In this document: positions 25,227-32,897 of the stretch, piece by piece
How positions within the stretch are numbered: the first letter of the stretch is position 1
How the letters are laid out: each line of letters begins with the position of its first letter
Made by a program: the position numbers and the translations under genes
Notes under the pieces: model-generated
Databases searched by the model: none
Seen by the model: the letters and a program-made list of their open reading frames with translations, nothing else
Told to the model about the DNA's origin: nothing
NCBI RefSeq assembly: GCF_007677725.1
Contig: NZ_VEDF01000010.1
Span: forward strand, 124,001 to 188,000
Length of the DNA stretch: 64,000 bases
Source of the DNA: Pseudomonas sp. URMO17WK12:I11
GTDB taxonomy: Bacteria > Pseudomonadota > Gammaproteobacteria > Pseudomonadales > Pseudomonadaceae
Direction of reading: 5' to 3'

Positions 25227-25915
25227 GCCAGGATAACCAGGGGCTGGACTTTTCCACGGTGATCGCCTCGACCGTGCATGACTTGAAGAACTCGCTGTCG
25301 GCGCTGATCCAGTCACATGAGCAATGGCGTGCACGCCTGCCCGAGGCGCTGCGTGGCGGCAGTGAGCAGGGCGTCATCGAACACGAGTTTCGCCACCTCA
25401 ACGGCATGCTGGTACAGATGCTGGGCCTGTACAAGCTGGGCGTGAATCAATTGCCCGTATGCCCGGACTACCATGAGCTCGATGACTTCATCGAGGCGCA
25501 GTTGGCGGCCCACCACCAGGCGCTGCAGCACAATGACATCCTCGCCACCTGGCGCATCGACAGCGACAACCCGCTGGGCTTTTTCGACCGCGAACTGGTG
25601 GCGACGGTGATCGCCAACGTCATCACCAATGCCACGCGCTACGCCGGTCATGCGTTGCTGATCAGCATTGGCGAAGAGCACGGGCAGCTGGTAATCAGCG
25701 TCAATGACGACGGCCCAGGCTACCCGGTGCGCATGCTCGAGCGTCAGCAGGATTACGTGCAAGGCATCGACTCGCAAAGCGGCAGCACCGGGCTGGGTTT
25801 GTACTTCGCGGCGCGGATTGCAGCGCTGCATGAGCGTGATGGCGTGCGTGGACGGATCGAAATTGCCAACGGCGGTGCCCTGGGCGGCGGCTTGTTCAGG
25901 TTGTTCTTGCCGTGA
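25223..25915 (+). CDS. Small soluble sensor histidine kinase without input domain
   Basis: A 230-residue kinase. The phospho-acceptor His is at residue 19 in STVHDLKNSLSALIQ, so there is no room for a sensing domain before it. The ATPase core follows: N-box VIANVITNATRYAGHA, G1 NDDGPGYPV and G2 GSTGLGLYFAARIA. No membrane segment. Its ATG overlaps the stop of the REC-TPR gene (4 bp), so the two are translationally coupled and almost certainly partners. Input must come from another protein or a cytoplasmic ligand. Confidence 0.9.
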   Translation: MSQDNQGLDFSTVIASTVHDLKNSLSALIQSHEQWRARLPEALRGGSEQGVIEHEFRHLNGMLVQMLGLYKLGVNQLPVCPDYHELDDFIEAQLAAHHQALQHNDILATWRIDSDNPLGFFDRELVATVIANVITNATRYAGHALLISIGEEHGQLVISVNDDGPGYPVRMLERQQDYVQGIDSQSGSTGLGLYFAARIAALHERDGVRGRIEIANGGALGGGLFRLFLP

Positions 25916-25966
25916 GCGAGCGCTCTAGGTAGGGCTGCGCACGCCACCGACGAGAAGACGGGAATG

Positions 25967-25996
25967 GAATTTTTCCTGGGTTTGGCGATCCAAACC
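25967..25996 (+). promoter_or_regulatory. Possible AlgU (sigma-E-type) promoter with inverted repeat
   Basis: GAATTT (25967-25972), 16 bp, then TCCAA (25989-25993) resembles the AlgU consensus GAACTT-N16-TCNNA with one mismatch in the -35. A perfect 7-bp inverted repeat, GGTTTGG-CGAT-CCAAACC (25979-25996), covers the spacer and -10. It lies about 57 bp before the OmpA-type lipoprotein start, a class of gene often under envelope-stress control. Confidence 0.45.
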
Positions 25997-26052
25997 TGGC
26001 AAAGATCCACCCGTGATCGCCGCCCACACGAATCTTATGTAGGAGCTTGTCC

Positions 26053-26778
26053 ATGTTCACCATGCGCCGTCTGATTATCGTCGCGACCGCTGCAGCCTTG
26101 ATGACGGGCTGTGCCGGGCAGAATCCGTATGACAACCAGGGCCAGGCCCAAGGTGAGTCCGCTGGCATGAGCAAGACCGCCAAGTATGGCGGCCTGGGTG
26201 CATTGGCCGGCGCCGTCGCCGGTGCCGCCATCGACCATAACCACCGCGGCAAAGGTGCGTTGATCGGCGCTGCTGCGGTTGGCGCCGCTGCCGCCGGCTA
26301 TGGCTATTACGCCGACAAGCAAGAAGCCGAACTGCGCGCGAAAATGGCCAATACCGGCGTCGAGGTGCAGCGTCAGGGCGATCAGATCAAGCTGATCATG
26401 CCGGGTAACATCACCTTCGCTACCGATTCGGCGAATATCTCTCCAAGCTTCTACAACCCGCTGAACAACCTGGCCAACTCGTTCAAGCAGTTCAATCAGA
26501 ACACCATCGAAGTGGTCGGTTTCACCGACAGCACGGGTAGCCGCCAGCACAACATGGACCTCTCGCAACGGCGCGCCCAGGCCGTCAGCACCTACCTGAC
26601 CTCCCAGGGTGTGGACGCCTCGCGGGTGTCGGTGCGCGGCATGGGCCCGGATCAGCCGATCGCCAGCAACGCCGATGCCAATGGCCGCGCGCAGAACCGC
26701 CGCGTCGAAGTCAACCTCAAGCCGATTCCAGGTCAGCAGTATGACCAGCAGCAGGGTCAGGTACAGCAGTACCCGTGA
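26053..26778 (+). CDS. OmpA-family lipoprotein (YiaD-like)
   Basis: A 241-residue lipoprotein. The signal peptide MFTMRRLIIVATAAALMTGC ends in a lipobox (MTG-C20). Residues 36-90 form two glycine/alanine-rich hydrophobic stretches (the glycine-zipper type domain). The C-terminal half is an OmpA domain: MPGNITFATDSANISPSFY, VVGFTDSTGS, then SQRRAQAVSTYL and NRRVEVNLKP, with the peptidoglycan-contacting Asp and Arg in place. The tail is Gln-rich (QQYDQQQGQVQQYP). Start 26053 has TAGGAG 7 bp upstream; a TTG six bases earlier is less likely. Confidence 0.9.
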   Translation: MFTMRRLIIVATAAALMTGCAGQNPYDNQGQAQGESAGMSKTAKYGGLGALAGAVAGAAIDHNHRGKGALIGAAAVGAAAAGYGYYADKQEAELRAKMANTGVEVQRQGDQIKLIMPGNITFATDSANISPSFYNPLNNLANSFKQFNQNTIEVVGFTDSTGSRQHNMDLSQRRAQAVSTYLTSQGVDASRVSVRGMGPDQPIASNADANGRAQNRRVEVNLKPIPGQQYDQQQGQVQQYP

Positions 26779-26790
26779 TCGGTCTGTGAT

Positions 26791-26820
26791 GTCGGCGGCC
26801 AGCCCTGGCTGCCGACGTTT
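26791..26820. terminator. Terminator between OmpA-type gene and pta
   Basis: GTCGGCGGCCAG-CC-CTGGCTGCCGACGTTT forms a 12-bp stem with one G-T pair in the 54-bp gap between two converging genes. The T-run is short, so strength is uncertain. Confidence 0.55.
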
Positions 26821-26832
26821 CGCAACATTCGT

Positions 26833-28923
26833 CTATCTTGCGTCGACACTGGCCTGAATCGCGGTCAGTGCGATGGTGTGGACGATGTCATCCACCTGGG
26901 CGCCGCGCGGCAGGTCATTGACCGGCTTGCGCAGGCCTTGCAGCATCGGGCCCAGGCTGACTCCATCAGTGCTGCGCTGCACCGCCTTGTGCGTGGTGTT
27001 GCCGGTGTTCAGGTCCGGGAACACGAACACGGTGGCGCGGCCGGCCACCTGGCTGTTCGGTGCCAGCTGCCGGGCAACCTGCGGGTTGGCGGCAGCGTCA
27101 TACTGCAGCGGCCCGTCGATCAGCAGCGCTTGCTCGGCAGCCTGGGCCAGGCGTGTGGCCTCGCGAACCTTTTCCACTTCCTCGTCACTGGCCGAATCGC
27201 TCGAATAGCTGATCATCGCTACCCGCGGCGCGATGCCGAAGGCCTGCGCCGATTCAGCACTCTGCCGGGCGATCTCGGCCAGTTCGCTGGCGCTGGGGTG
27301 CGGATTCATCACGCAGTCGCCGTAGACCAGTACCTGGTCGGGAAACAGCATGAAGAACACCGACGACACCAGGCTGGCGCCGGGCGCGGTCTTGATCAGC
27401 TGCAAGGCCGGGCGAATGGTATTGGCGGTCGAGTGCACCAGCCCCGAGACCAGGCCGTCGACTTCGCCCAAAGCCAGCATCATGGTGCCGATCACCACCG
27501 GGTCTTCGAGCTGCTGCTCGGCCATCGGCGCGTTGAGGTTCTTGCTCTTGCGCAACTGCACCATCGGCTCGACGTAGCGCCCGCGAATCAAATCGGGATC
27601 GAGTACCTCCAGGTCTGCCGGCAAGGCGATGCCCTGAGCGCGGGCCACCGCTTCGACGTCCTCGGGTTTGGCCAATAGCACACAGCGGGCGATGCCGCGC
27701 GCCTGGCACAGGGCTGCTGCCTGGACCAGCAACGGTTCGGCGCCCTCGGGCAAGACGATGCGTTTGTTGGCCTGCTGCGCGCGCTGAATCAGCTGATAGC
27801 GGAACACCGCCGGCGACAGGCGCAGTTCACGCGGCGTGCCGCAGCGTTGGTGCAACCAGGCAGCGTCCAGGTGGCTGGCAACGAAGTCGGTGATGAATTC
27901 GGCGCGGTCGCGGTCGTCCACCGGGATCTCGCGATTGAGCGAGTTGAGCAGATTGGCCGTGTCATAGGAGCCGGTACTGACCGACAGAATCGGCAGGCCT
28001 GCCTGCAGCGCGCCCCGGCACAGGCCGAGAATGCGCGCGTCGGGCTTGCTGTCGCTGGTCAGCAGCAGGCCGGCCAGGGGCACGCCGTTGATCGCGGCCA
28101 GGCTTACCGCGAGGATGATGTCGTCGCGATCGCCCGGGGTCACCACCAAGGTGCCCGAGGTCAACAGCGGCACCGTGTTGGCCACGGTGCGCGCGCAGAT
28201 GATGATCTTGTTCATTCGCCGTTGCTCGTAGTCGCCGGCGTTGAGCACCTGGGCGCCGAGCAGCTCGGCCACATCGCGGGTGCGCGGGGCGTTGAGCTCG
28301 GGCTGGAAGGGAATGCAGCCAAGCAGACGGAAGTCGTTGCCGCGCAGCAACGGCGAATGCTCGCGCAGGCGGGTGGCGTAATCGCTCATGCTCTCGTCGC
28401 TGCGCACCTTGTTCAGGATGACGCCCAGAACCTTGGGGTCGCGCGGGCCGCCGAACAGTTGCGCTTGCAACTCCACCCGCCCAGAAAGCTCGCTGAGCGC
28501 CTCGTTTTCCGGGGCCGAGACCAGGATCACCTCGGCGTCCAGGCTCTTCGCCAGGTGCAGGTTGACCCGCGCCGCGTAGCTGGCATGCCGGGTCGGCACC
28601 ATGCCTTCGACCACCACCACGTCGTTGCCGATGCAGGCTTGCTGGTACAGGCGGATGATCGCCTCGAGCAGCTCGTCCAGCTGGCCGTCGCCAAGCATGC
28701 GCTCGACCTGGGCAAGGCTCAGCGGTACCGGCGGTTTGATGCCGTGGGTACGCGCCACCAACTCGGTAGAGCGCTCGGGGCCGGTATCGCCTGGATGTGG
28801 CTGGGCGATCGGCTTGAAGAAGCCGACTTTCAGCCCGGCCCGCTCCAGGGTGCGTATCAGGCCCAGGCTGATGGACGTCAAGCCGACGCCGAAGTCTGTC
28901 GGCGCTATGAAAAATGTCTGCAT
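26833..28923 (-). CDS. pta: Phosphate acetyltransferase, long form
   Basis: Interconverts acetyl-CoA and acetyl phosphate. The 696-residue protein is the long bacterial form: an N-terminal P-loop/BioD-like domain (MQTFFIAPTDFGVGLTSISLGL, about residues 1-200), a central DRTGG domain and the C-terminal catalytic PTA_PTB domain (from KRIVLPEGAEPLLVQAAALC on, with GMMLALGEVDGLVSG and DCVMNPHPSASELAEIA). The start at 28923 is the canonical MQTFFIAPT. Downstream neighbour OmpA-type converges. No ackA is adjacent in this window on either side. Confidence 0.95.
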   Translation of the reverse strand: MQTFFIAPTDFGVGLTSISLGLIRTLERAGLKVGFFKPIAQPHPGDTGPERSTELVARTHGIKPPVPLSLAQVERMLGDGQLDELLEAIIRLYQQACIGNDVVVVEGMVPTRHASYAARVNLHLAKSLDAEVILVSAPENEALSELSGRVELQAQLFGGPRDPKVLGVILNKVRSDESMSDYATRLREHSPLLRGNDFRLLGCIPFQPELNAPRTRDVAELLGAQVLNAGDYEQRRMNKIIICARTVANTVPLLTSGTLVVTPGDRDDIILAVSLAAINGVPLAGLLLTSDSKPDARILGLCRGALQAGLPILSVSTGSYDTANLLNSLNREIPVDDRDRAEFITDFVASHLDAAWLHQRCGTPRELRLSPAVFRYQLIQRAQQANKRIVLPEGAEPLLVQAAALCQARGIARCVLLAKPEDVEAVARAQGIALPADLEVLDPDLIRGRYVEPMVQLRKSKNLNAPMAEQQLEDPVVIGTMMLALGEVDGLVSGLVHSTANTIRPALQLIKTAPGASLVSSVFFMLFPDQVLVYGDCVMNPHPSASELAEIARQSAESAQAFGIAPRVAMISYSSDSASDEEVEKVREATRLAQAAEQALLIDGPLQYDAAANPQVARQLAPNSQVAGRATVFVFPDLNTGNTTHKAVQRSTDGVSLGPMLQGLRKPVNDLPRGAQVDDIVHTIALTAIQASVDAR

Positions 28924-28954
28924 GCGTGCTTCTCGAAATAAGCGGTGCAAGGAA

Positions 28955-29257
28955 TCAACGCCCAAGGGTAGCGCCATCGGCCCCTCGTGCGCACCAGCCG
29001 CAGGCGAATACCTGGCCGATGCGCTGCGCGCGCTGAGCGCCATCGAGCACCCACGGGCGCGCCTGCCAGGGCGGCTGGTGGCGCAGGTGCTGGGTATGCC
29101 CGCAGGACAACTCGACCACCCAGTGGCCTTCCTGGTCCTGATGAAAGCCGGTGATCCGACTGATGGGCCGCCCCTGGTCCGCACTGCGGTCGCAATCGGA
29201 CGGTGCCTTGGTTACACTTGTGCGCTCTACATACTTTTGCAAAAGGTCTTGCCCCAT
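28955..29257 (-). CDS. DUF3565-domain protein
   Basis: About 100 residues. The C-terminal 65 carry the DUF3565 pattern: PISRITGFHQDQEGHWVVEL, SCGHTQHLRHQPPWQARPW and CGWCARG, a zinc-ribbon-like set of Cys/His residues. Function unknown. The start is uncertain: ATG 29257 would interlock head-to-head with the slyD ATG on the same CATG, while TTG 29242 would shorten it by five residues; neither has a good SD. Ends 31 bp before pta in the same direction. Confidence 0.65.
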   Translation of the reverse strand: MGQDLLQKYVERTSVTKAPSDCDRSADQGRPISRITGFHQDQEGHWVVELSCGHTQHLRHQPPWQARPWVLDGAQRAQRIGQVFACGWCARGADGATLGR

Positions 29258-29741
29258 GCTGATCGCCGCCAACAAGGCAGTCTCCATCGACTATACCCTG
29301 ACCAACGACGCCGGGGAGACCATCGACAGCTCCGCCGGTGGTGCGCCGCTGGTTTACCTGCACGGTGCCGCCAACATCATCCCAGGCCTGGAAAAAGCCC
29401 TGGAAGGCAAGCAAGCCGGCGACGAGCTGAGCGTTGCCATCGAGCCGGAAGACGCCTACGGCGAGTACCTGGCCGAGCTGGTCAGCACCCTGAACCGTAG
29501 CCTGTTCGAAGGCGTCGACCAACTGGAAGTCGGCATGCAGTTCCACGCTTCGGCGCCGGACGGCCAGATGCAGATCGTCACCATCCGCGACATCGACGGC
29601 GATGACGTCACTGTCGACGGCAACCACCCACTGGCTGGCCAGCGCCTGAACTTCCAGGTCAAGGTCGTCGACGTGCGTGATGCCAGCGAAGAAGAAATCG
29701 CGCACCGCCACGTGCACGGCGAAGGTGGCCATCACCACTGA
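29256..29741 (+). CDS. slyD: FKBP-type peptidyl-prolyl isomerase
   Basis: A 161-residue SlyD-type isomerase and chaperone. It has the split FKBP domain (MLIAANKAVSIDYTLTND, PLVYLHGAANIIPGLEKALEG) with the inserted IF chaperone domain (GEYLAELVSTLNRSLFEG ... NHPLAGQRLNFQVKV). The C-terminal tail is short and His-rich (HRHVHGEGGHHH), a small metal-binding tail compared with the long Cys/His tail of E. coli SlyD. AAAGG precedes the ATG by 10 bp. Its promoter must lie within the 5' part of the DUF3565 gene if that gene begins at its ATG. Confidence 0.92.
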   Translation: MLIAANKAVSIDYTLTNDAGETIDSSAGGAPLVYLHGAANIIPGLEKALEGKQAGDELSVAIEPEDAYGEYLAELVSTLNRSLFEGVDQLEVGMQFHASAPDGQMQIVTIRDIDGDDVTVDGNHPLAGQRLNFQVKVVDVRDASEEEIAHRHVHGEGGHHH

Positions 29742-29770
29742 TTTTTCTGCGCTAAGCTCAGAAAGTCGCC

Positions 29771-29834
29771 AGGCGCTCGGACCAGCCGGCATGCCTCCCA
29801 CAGGGGGGCGCGCGGCTCGGACGGGCGCCTTTTT
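29771..29834 (+). terminator. Branched hairpin with T-tail after slyD
   Basis: Outer stem AGGCGC/GCGCCT, inner AGCCG/CGGCT and CCTCCC-ACA-GGGGGG, followed by TTTTT at 29830-29834. It is 29 bp after the slyD stop and is best read as a terminator, though its 60-nt structured core is larger than most. Confidence 0.65.
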
Positions 29835-29886
29835 AGTGGGCGCCATTCGCCACCGCGGCAACCGTGAACCTGAGAGGGCAATGAGC

Positions 29887-30369
29887 ATGAGTGCATTTCA
29901 CGAGCTGACGTTGAAGGCGCTGAACGGAGAAGACCTGCCCCTGGCGCCGTTCAAGGGCCAGGTGCTGTTGGTGGTCAATGTCGCCTCCAAGTGCGGGCTG
30001 ACGCCGCAGTACGCTTCGCTGGAAAAGCTGCAGCAGCAATACAAGGGCAAGGGCTTCAACGTGCTTGGCCTGCCTTGCAACCAGTTCGCCGGGCAGGAGC
30101 CGGGCAGCGAGAAAGACATTGAGGAGTTCTGCAGCCTGAATTATGGCGTCAGTTTTCCCCTGGGGGCCAAGCTCGAGGTCAATGGGCCGCAGCGCCACTC
30201 GCTGTATCGCCTGCTGGCCGGCGAGGGGGCCGAGTTTCCTGGCGACATCAGTTGGAATTTCGAGAAATTCCTGGTCGGCAAGGATGGCCGAGTGCTCGCG
30301 CGCTTTGCGCCACGCACGGCGCCGGATGATCCAGCGGTGCTGCAAGCGATCGACAAGGCGTTGCTGTAA
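29887..30369 (+). CDS. Glutathione peroxidase (thioredoxin-type GPx)
   Basis: A 160-residue Cys-type peroxidase that reduces H2O2 or lipid hydroperoxides. The peroxidatic Cys is in NVASKCGLTPQY (about residue 36), with the conserved GLPCNQFAGQEPG and WNFEKFLV triad segments. Bacterial members of this type usually use thioredoxin. Start 29887 is preferred to the ATG at 29881 because GAGAGGG then lies 8 bp upstream. Confidence 0.9.
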   Translation: MSAFHELTLKALNGEDLPLAPFKGQVLLVVNVASKCGLTPQYASLEKLQQQYKGKGFNVLGLPCNQFAGQEPGSEKDIEEFCSLNYGVSFPLGAKLEVNGPQRHSLYRLLAGEGAEFPGDISWNFEKFLVGKDGRVLARFAPRTAPDDPAVLQAIDKALL

Positions 30370-30457
30370 GGACGAATCACTCCTATCAATAATGCTGGGC
30401 TTGCGTACCGCCAGCCCCTAGGCTCTGGCGCATCGCCCATTCAAGCGGAAGCCCCCC

Positions 30458-31561
30458 ATGCCCAGCAACGCACTGTTCCAGCCCGTCACCCTCGGCGCAC
30501 TGCAATTGCCGACCCGCGTGGTCATGGCACCGATGACCCGGACTTTTTGCCCTGGCGGCGTCCCGCATGCCGGTGTGGTGGAGTATTACCGGCGGCGTGC
30601 TGCGGCAGGTGTCGGCTTGATCATCACCGAAGGCACTACGGTCGAGCACCGCGCCGCCAACGGCTATGCCAACGTGCCGCGTTTCCACGGCGAGGATGCG
30701 CTGGCAGGTTGGCAGCAGGTGGTTGAGGCCGTGCATGCCGAAGGTGGGCGCATCGTGCCGCAGTTGTGGCATGTCGGCGCGGTGCGTCGCTTGGGCACCG
30801 AGCCGGATGCCAGCGTGCCGGGCTACGGTCCGAGCGAAAAGGTCAAGGACGGCCAGGTGCTGGTTCATGCCATGACCCACGAGGATATCCGTGAAGTGAT
30901 CGCCGCGTTCGCCCAGGCGGCGCGTGACGCCAAGGCCATCGGCATGGACGGTGTGGAAATCCATGGCGCCCACGGTTACCTCATCGACCAGTTCTTCTGG
31001 GCTGCCAGCAACCGTCGCAGCGACGAGTATGGCGGGGATCTGGCCGGGCGCTCGCGCTTTGCCATCGAACTGATCCAGGCGGTGCGGGCTGCGGTCGGGC
31101 CGGACTTTCCGATCATCTTCCGCTTCTCGCAATGGAAACAGCAGGACTACAGTGCCCGACTGGTGGATACCCCCGAAGCGCTGGCGGCGTTTCTGGCTCC
31201 GCTGTCCGCCGCGGGCGTGGACATCTTTCACTGCTCGACGCGACGCTTCTGGGAACCTGAATTCCCAGGCTCGGTGCTCAACCTGGCGGGCTGGGCCCGC
31301 ACGCTGACCGGCAAGCCGACCATCACTGTGGGTAGCGTCGGGCTCGACGGCGAGTTTTTGCAATTCATGGTGGATACCGACAAGGTTGCCCAGCCTGCGA
31401 GTCTGGAAGATTTGCTGCGCCGGCTCGACGATCAGGAGTTCGACCTGGTGGCAGTTGGCCGGGCCTTGCTGGTGGATGCCCAATGGGCGCAGAAGGTGCG
31501 CGATGGACGTGAAGCGGAGGTCTTGCCGTTCAGCCGCGAGGCGTTGGCGAACCTGGCTTGA
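30458..31561 (+). CDS. Old-yellow-enzyme family NADH:flavin oxidoreductase
   Basis: A 367-residue FMN-dependent ene-reductase with the OYE TIM barrel: VVMAPMTRTF at the N-terminus, QLWHVGAVR, the active-site IHGAHGYLIDQFFW (His169, His172, proton-donor Tyr174) and RRSDEYGGDLAGRSRF, then VGSVGL and AVGRALLVD near the end. The His/His pair (rather than His/Asn) is shared with the YqjM- and OPR-type groups. Substrate unknown. Its last 32 bp overlap the 3' end of the converging glycosyltransferase gene. Confidence 0.9.
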   Translation: MPSNALFQPVTLGALQLPTRVVMAPMTRTFCPGGVPHAGVVEYYRRRAAAGVGLIITEGTTVEHRAANGYANVPRFHGEDALAGWQQVVEAVHAEGGRIVPQLWHVGAVRRLGTEPDASVPGYGPSEKVKDGQVLVHAMTHEDIREVIAAFAQAARDAKAIGMDGVEIHGAHGYLIDQFFWAASNRRSDEYGGDLAGRSRFAIELIQAVRAAVGPDFPIIFRFSQWKQQDYSARLVDTPEALAAFLAPLSAAGVDIFHCSTRRFWEPEFPGSVLNLAGWARTLTGKPTITVGSVGLDGEFLQFMVDTDKVAQPASLEDLLRRLDDQEFDLVAVGRALLVDAQWAQKVRDGREAEVLPFSREALANLA

Positions 31562-32741
31562 TGGCAAGCGCCGCGCCTGCCGCCAGTGGCGCCCGTGCGC
31601 TCTGGTGGCAGGCGGCCAGCAAGTACGACTCGAACTGTTCGACGACCGCCGGCCAACTTTGGCGACTGGCGTGCTGCCGGGCGTTCAAGCGCACCCGGCG
31701 CAGTGTTTCGCTGTCTTCGAGCAGCCAGCAGGCGGCTTCGATGAATGCACGGTGATCGCCTGGCATGGCCAGCGCCCCGCTGTGACCGGGGCTCACGTGC
31801 TGGGCGGCAGCGGCTTGATCGTAGGCCACCACTGCCAGTCCCGACGCCATGGCCTCGAGCACCACGTTGCCAAAGGTTTCATGCAGGCTCGGAAACAGGA
31901 ACAGGTCGCCGCTGGCGTAGTGTTCGGCAAGTGCCTCGCCGGTTTGCGCGCCGCAGAACAGCGCGTCTGGCAACTGGCGTTGCAAGGTGGCGCGATAGGA
32001 CCCATCGCCCACGATGACCAGCCGCAGTCGCCGCTGCGCAGACTGGTGTTGCAAGGCGTGCCAGCATGGCGCTAGCAGTGCCAGGTTTTTCTCCGGCAAC
32101 AGTCGACCGACGTGCAGCACGGCGATGTCCTTAGCGCCAAGGCCCCAGCGCTCGCGCAGGGCCTGGCTGCGACGGCTGGGGTTGAACAGTTGCGCATCGA
32201 CCCCTCGGTCCAGCACCGACACATGCTCGAAACCGCGCCGTTGCAGGGCCAGGCTCAGGCTGACGCTGGGCACCAGGGTGGCAGCGCTGCGCCGATGAAA
32301 CCAGCGCAGGTAGTGGGTCAGCACGCGCACCAGCGCGCCCAGGCGCAGCTGGTCGCACACGCGCGGTACGTTGGCGTGATAGCCACTGACCACGGCAATT
32401 CCCAAGCGCCGTGCGGCACGCAACGCGCTCAGGCCCAAAGGCCCTTCGGTGGCGATGTACAGCACGTCGGGACGCTGCCGGCGCCAGCGGCGCGTAAGCG
32501 TATGCATGGAAACAGCGCCCCACTGCAGCGCTGGGTACCCCGGAAGCCGCCAGCTGCGGCAGAGCAATAGCTCGGGCCCTGCGCGCATGGCCTCGTCGCA
32601 ATGGCGGGTCCGCACAATTTCTACCCGATGGCCGCGCCGACGCAGCCCTTCGCTCAGTTGCGCAAGGGTGTGGGCCTCGCCGCCCATCTGCGCAGGGGCG
32701 GTTTCAATGACCAGGGTGATGCGCAGCGCACGTGTATTCAT
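31530..32741 (-). CDS. GT4-family glycosyltransferase
   Basis: A 403-residue GT-B fold glycosyltransferase: N-terminal ETAPAQMGGEAHTLAQLSEGL (acceptor domain, glycine-rich loop), C-terminal VLHVGRLLPEKNLALL and the donor-site E-x7-E motif HETFGNVVLEAMASGLAVVAY. This GT4 group includes mannosyl/glucosyltransferases for glycolipids such as SqdX- or DGDG-type enzymes; the sugar and acceptor are not determined. Divergent from the chemoreceptor gene. The C-terminal 27 residues (SARAPLAAGAALAIKPG onwards) look like a low-complexity extension encoded in the overlap with the OYE gene. Confidence 0.87.
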   Translation of the reverse strand: MNTRALRITLVIETAPAQMGGEAHTLAQLSEGLRRRGHRVEIVRTRHCDEAMRAGPELLLCRSWRLPGYPALQWGAVSMHTLTRRWRRQRPDVLYIATEGPLGLSALRAARRLGIAVVSGYHANVPRVCDQLRLGALVRVLTHYLRWFHRRSAATLVPSVSLSLALQRRGFEHVSVLDRGVDAQLFNPSRRSQALRERWGLGAKDIAVLHVGRLLPEKNLALLAPCWHALQHQSAQRRLRLVIVGDGSYRATLQRQLPDALFCGAQTGEALAEHYASGDLFLFPSLHETFGNVVLEAMASGLAVVAYDQAAAAQHVSPGHSGALAMPGDHRAFIEAACWLLEDSETLRRVRLNARQHASRQSWPAVVEQFESYLLAACHQSARAPLAAGAALAIKPGSPTPRG

Positions 32742-32829
32742 CGGTCAAGTGTCGATCTGCACGGTTGCGGACACATGACCACTGCATGACGCTGCGATGA
32801 CGCCGGCCAGCTTTCTTTCGCGCCGGTAC

Positions 32830-32856
32830 TCAAGCGGCAGGCGCTGCAGCCGATGA
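32830..32856 (+). promoter_or_regulatory. FliA (sigma-28) promoter before PAS-PAS chemoreceptor
   Basis: TCAAGCGG (32830-32837), 11 bp, then GCCGATGA (32849-32856). This is one base off the GCCGATAA -10 and fits the TNAAG-type -35 with correct spacing, 41 bp before the ATG. Confidence 0.7.
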
Positions 32857-32897
32857 AGAAGCATCCGAATCGGCAGATGCGCTCCGGGAGAGCGGTG

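Noticed and set aside
26030..26052. P. putida REP element near TGTAGGAGC
   Set aside because: Only the SD context of the OmpA-type gene; the rest of the 35-bp REP is missing.
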